NCBI GenBank assembly: GCA_031255275.1
Contig: JAIRSV010000111.1
Span: 1 to 6,417, forward strand
Length of the DNA: 6,417 nucleotides
DNA from: Proteiniphilum sp.
Lineage (GTDB): Bacteria; Bacteroidota; Bacteroidia; Bacteroidales; Dysgonomonadaceae
Direction: 5' to 3'
The first letter of the stretch is position 1. Every line of letters begins with the position of its first letter. Below are positions 5,378-6,417 of the stretch, piece after piece. The notes below the pieces were generated by a model that saw only the letters and a list, made by a program, of their open reading frames with translations, was not told the origin of the DNA and did not search any database. Position numbers and translations under genes: made by a program.

Positions 5378-6417
5378 CCAGTCAATATTGGCGACGCCTT
5401 CCGTATCATTCTTCGCTTTGAAAACAACATATATATCATGCTTCCCATTTGCTTTTTCCGATAAACCGGCAGTTACAGTTTTCCAGGTTTGCCATCCGCC
5501 GGTATTTTTCGTTTCAACAGATCCGATAAGTTCGCCGTTTGCCGCATCAAGACGAATATCCATCTTTCCGTCTCCGGAACCGACGGCTATCCCGACCTGG
5601 ATGGCCTTCGCCCCGTTGCCGAGATCTATATCCTTATACAGAATAAAATCATTGTTATTTGTACCACAAATGTTTACTCCGGAAAAAGCGCTTGCTTCAA
5701 GCTGTATACCCGACTGTCCGTTAAAGCTTTCGGCTTCCAGGATTCTGTCAAGATCGTTCGAGGTTTGCGAACCGAATACCTTAAATTCGAAAATACTTAT
5801 CGCATTATCGCCATTCACTTTATTGCCCGGCTCGGCAGATTCCGGAATACCGTCGGTTCCAAAAACCGTTATCCTTAAATATCTTGCATTTACGCTGCCG
5901 CCTCCGGCAAAAGTATCTTCCACGGGAGAAAACTGCGAGCCTTCCACCGATCTGTCCGCATAAATATGCCACTCTCGGCTTGTCGCAGCATCATCAATAT
6001 CGGATGCGTCTTTTTGCTGAAGATATTCAATGGTGTAAAAATATTTTTTGTTTGTAAATTCAAACAGTGTTTGAACGGCATCAATCGTTGATTCGCTTCC
6101 CAGGTCAACCAAAAGCCAGGGATTTGTAGCGCCCGGACCTGCATCCCAGCGTGTTCCGCCGTTTTCGTCAACTGCAAAGTTTCCCTCATACCTGAAGTTT
6201 GCATTTGTATGGCGTGTAGGGAAATAAGTTCTTGCAGAAGACACTTTTGTCTGTTTTCCCAAAGCAATATTCATCCTTTTATCCGGATTTTCAAAAAGCC
6301 TGATGCCCGTATGAGTTGGCGTAACCCTTTTTATGCTGCCGTCTTCGTTGAAGTTAAGTTCATCAATACATGTCTGCCGTTTACTGTCAACAAACGGATA
6401 ATGCTGCCTGTGATATA
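5351..6417 (-). CDS. 3' part of a GH43-like glycoside hydrolase with F5/8 type C (CBM32-like) and CBM6-like modules (partial)
   Basis: The frame is open from the right edge to the TAA at 5353-5351, giving 354 complete visible codons; the N-terminus is outside the window. The first 35 or so residues (YHRQHYPFVDSKRQTCIDELNFNEDGSIKRVTPT, about 6415-6314) resemble the last blade of GH43 beta-propeller hydrolases, which cleave arabinose- or xylose-containing glycans. The catalytic acids of the family lie upstream and cannot be checked. An F5/8 type C (discoidin) module follows (about 6271-5765): NIALGK start, FAVDENGGTRWDAG, PWLLVDLGSESTIDAVQ, ending ISIFEFKVFG. A CBM6-like module ends the protein (about 5746-5366): ILEAESF, then GGWQTWKTV and NIDWLKF. 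Both modules are expected to bind glycans. The ATG at 6274 is internal, since coding continues upstream of it through GH43-like sequence. The protein is probably secreted, but no signal peptide is visible. Base composition is more AT-rich than in acn-gltA-icd. Confidence 0.88.
   Translation of the reverse strand, partial: YHRQHYPFVDSKRQTCIDELNFNEDGSIKRVTPTHTGIRLFENPDKRMNIALGKQTKVSSARTYFPTRHTNANFRYEGNFAVDENGGTRWDAGPGATNPWLLVDLGSESTIDAVQTLFEFTNKKYFYTIEYLQQKDASDIDDAATSREWHIYADRSVEGSQFSPVEDTFAGGGSVNARYLRITVFGTDGIPESAEPGNKVNGDNAISIFEFKVFGSQTSNDLDRILEAESFNGQSGIQLEASAFSGVNICGTNNNDFILYKDIDLGNGAKAIQVGIAVGSGDGKMDIRLDAANGELIGSVETKNTGGWQTWKTVTAGLSEKANGKHDIYVVFKAKNDTEGVANIDWLKFCTAYP

Noticed and set aside
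5388..5963. Plus-strand open frames of 191 and 129 codons opposite the CBM modules
   Set aside because: The minus-strand frame has clear discoidin and CBM6-like sequence and runs through the whole region. The plus-strand products look like shadow translation.

Overview
The window looks like chromosomal DNA of an anaerobic, carbohydrate-degrading member of the Bacteroidota, most likely the order Bacteroidales. Three things point there: the closely spaced trio of aconitase, citrate synthase and a eukaryote-like NADP-isocitrate dehydrogenase; A-rich translation starts without a clear Shine-Dalgarno motif; and a neighbouring GH43-type glycoside hydrolase carrying carbohydrate-binding modules. No genus can be named from the sequence alone.

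Layout from left to right. Bases 1-138 hold the 3' end of an unrecognised plus-strand reading frame. A short gap of 80 bases separates it from a minus-strand cluster read right to left: acn (5126-2871), gltA (2837-1482) and icd (1445-219). The gaps inside the cluster are 33 and 36 bases, so the three genes are very probably one operon. Bases 5127-5350 form a non-coding region that should hold the operon promoter and the 3' untranslated region of the upstream gene. It contains a GC-rich inverted repeat and an imperfect duplication of about 40 bp. From 5351 to the right edge lies the 3' part of a minus-strand GH43-like hydrolase gene. Its reading frame stays open to base 6417, so the gene is cut by the window and does not start at the internal ATG at 6274.

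How the genes work together. Citrate synthase condenses oxaloacetate and acetyl-CoA, aconitase converts citrate to isocitrate, and isocitrate dehydrogenase makes 2-oxoglutarate and NADPH. This is the oxidative branch of the citric acid cycle, which in anaerobic Bacteroidales serves mainly to make 2-oxoglutarate for glutamate synthesis. All three proteins are full length and keep their catalytic motifs. The hydrolase belongs to polysaccharide breakdown and has no direct biochemical link to the operon.

I see no CRISPR array, tRNA, rRNA, complete mobile element or defence system. The coding content is ordinary. The points worth a second look are the duplicated hydrolase 3' end with its hairpin, the left-edge reading frame, the gene order of the operon, and two start-site corrections.
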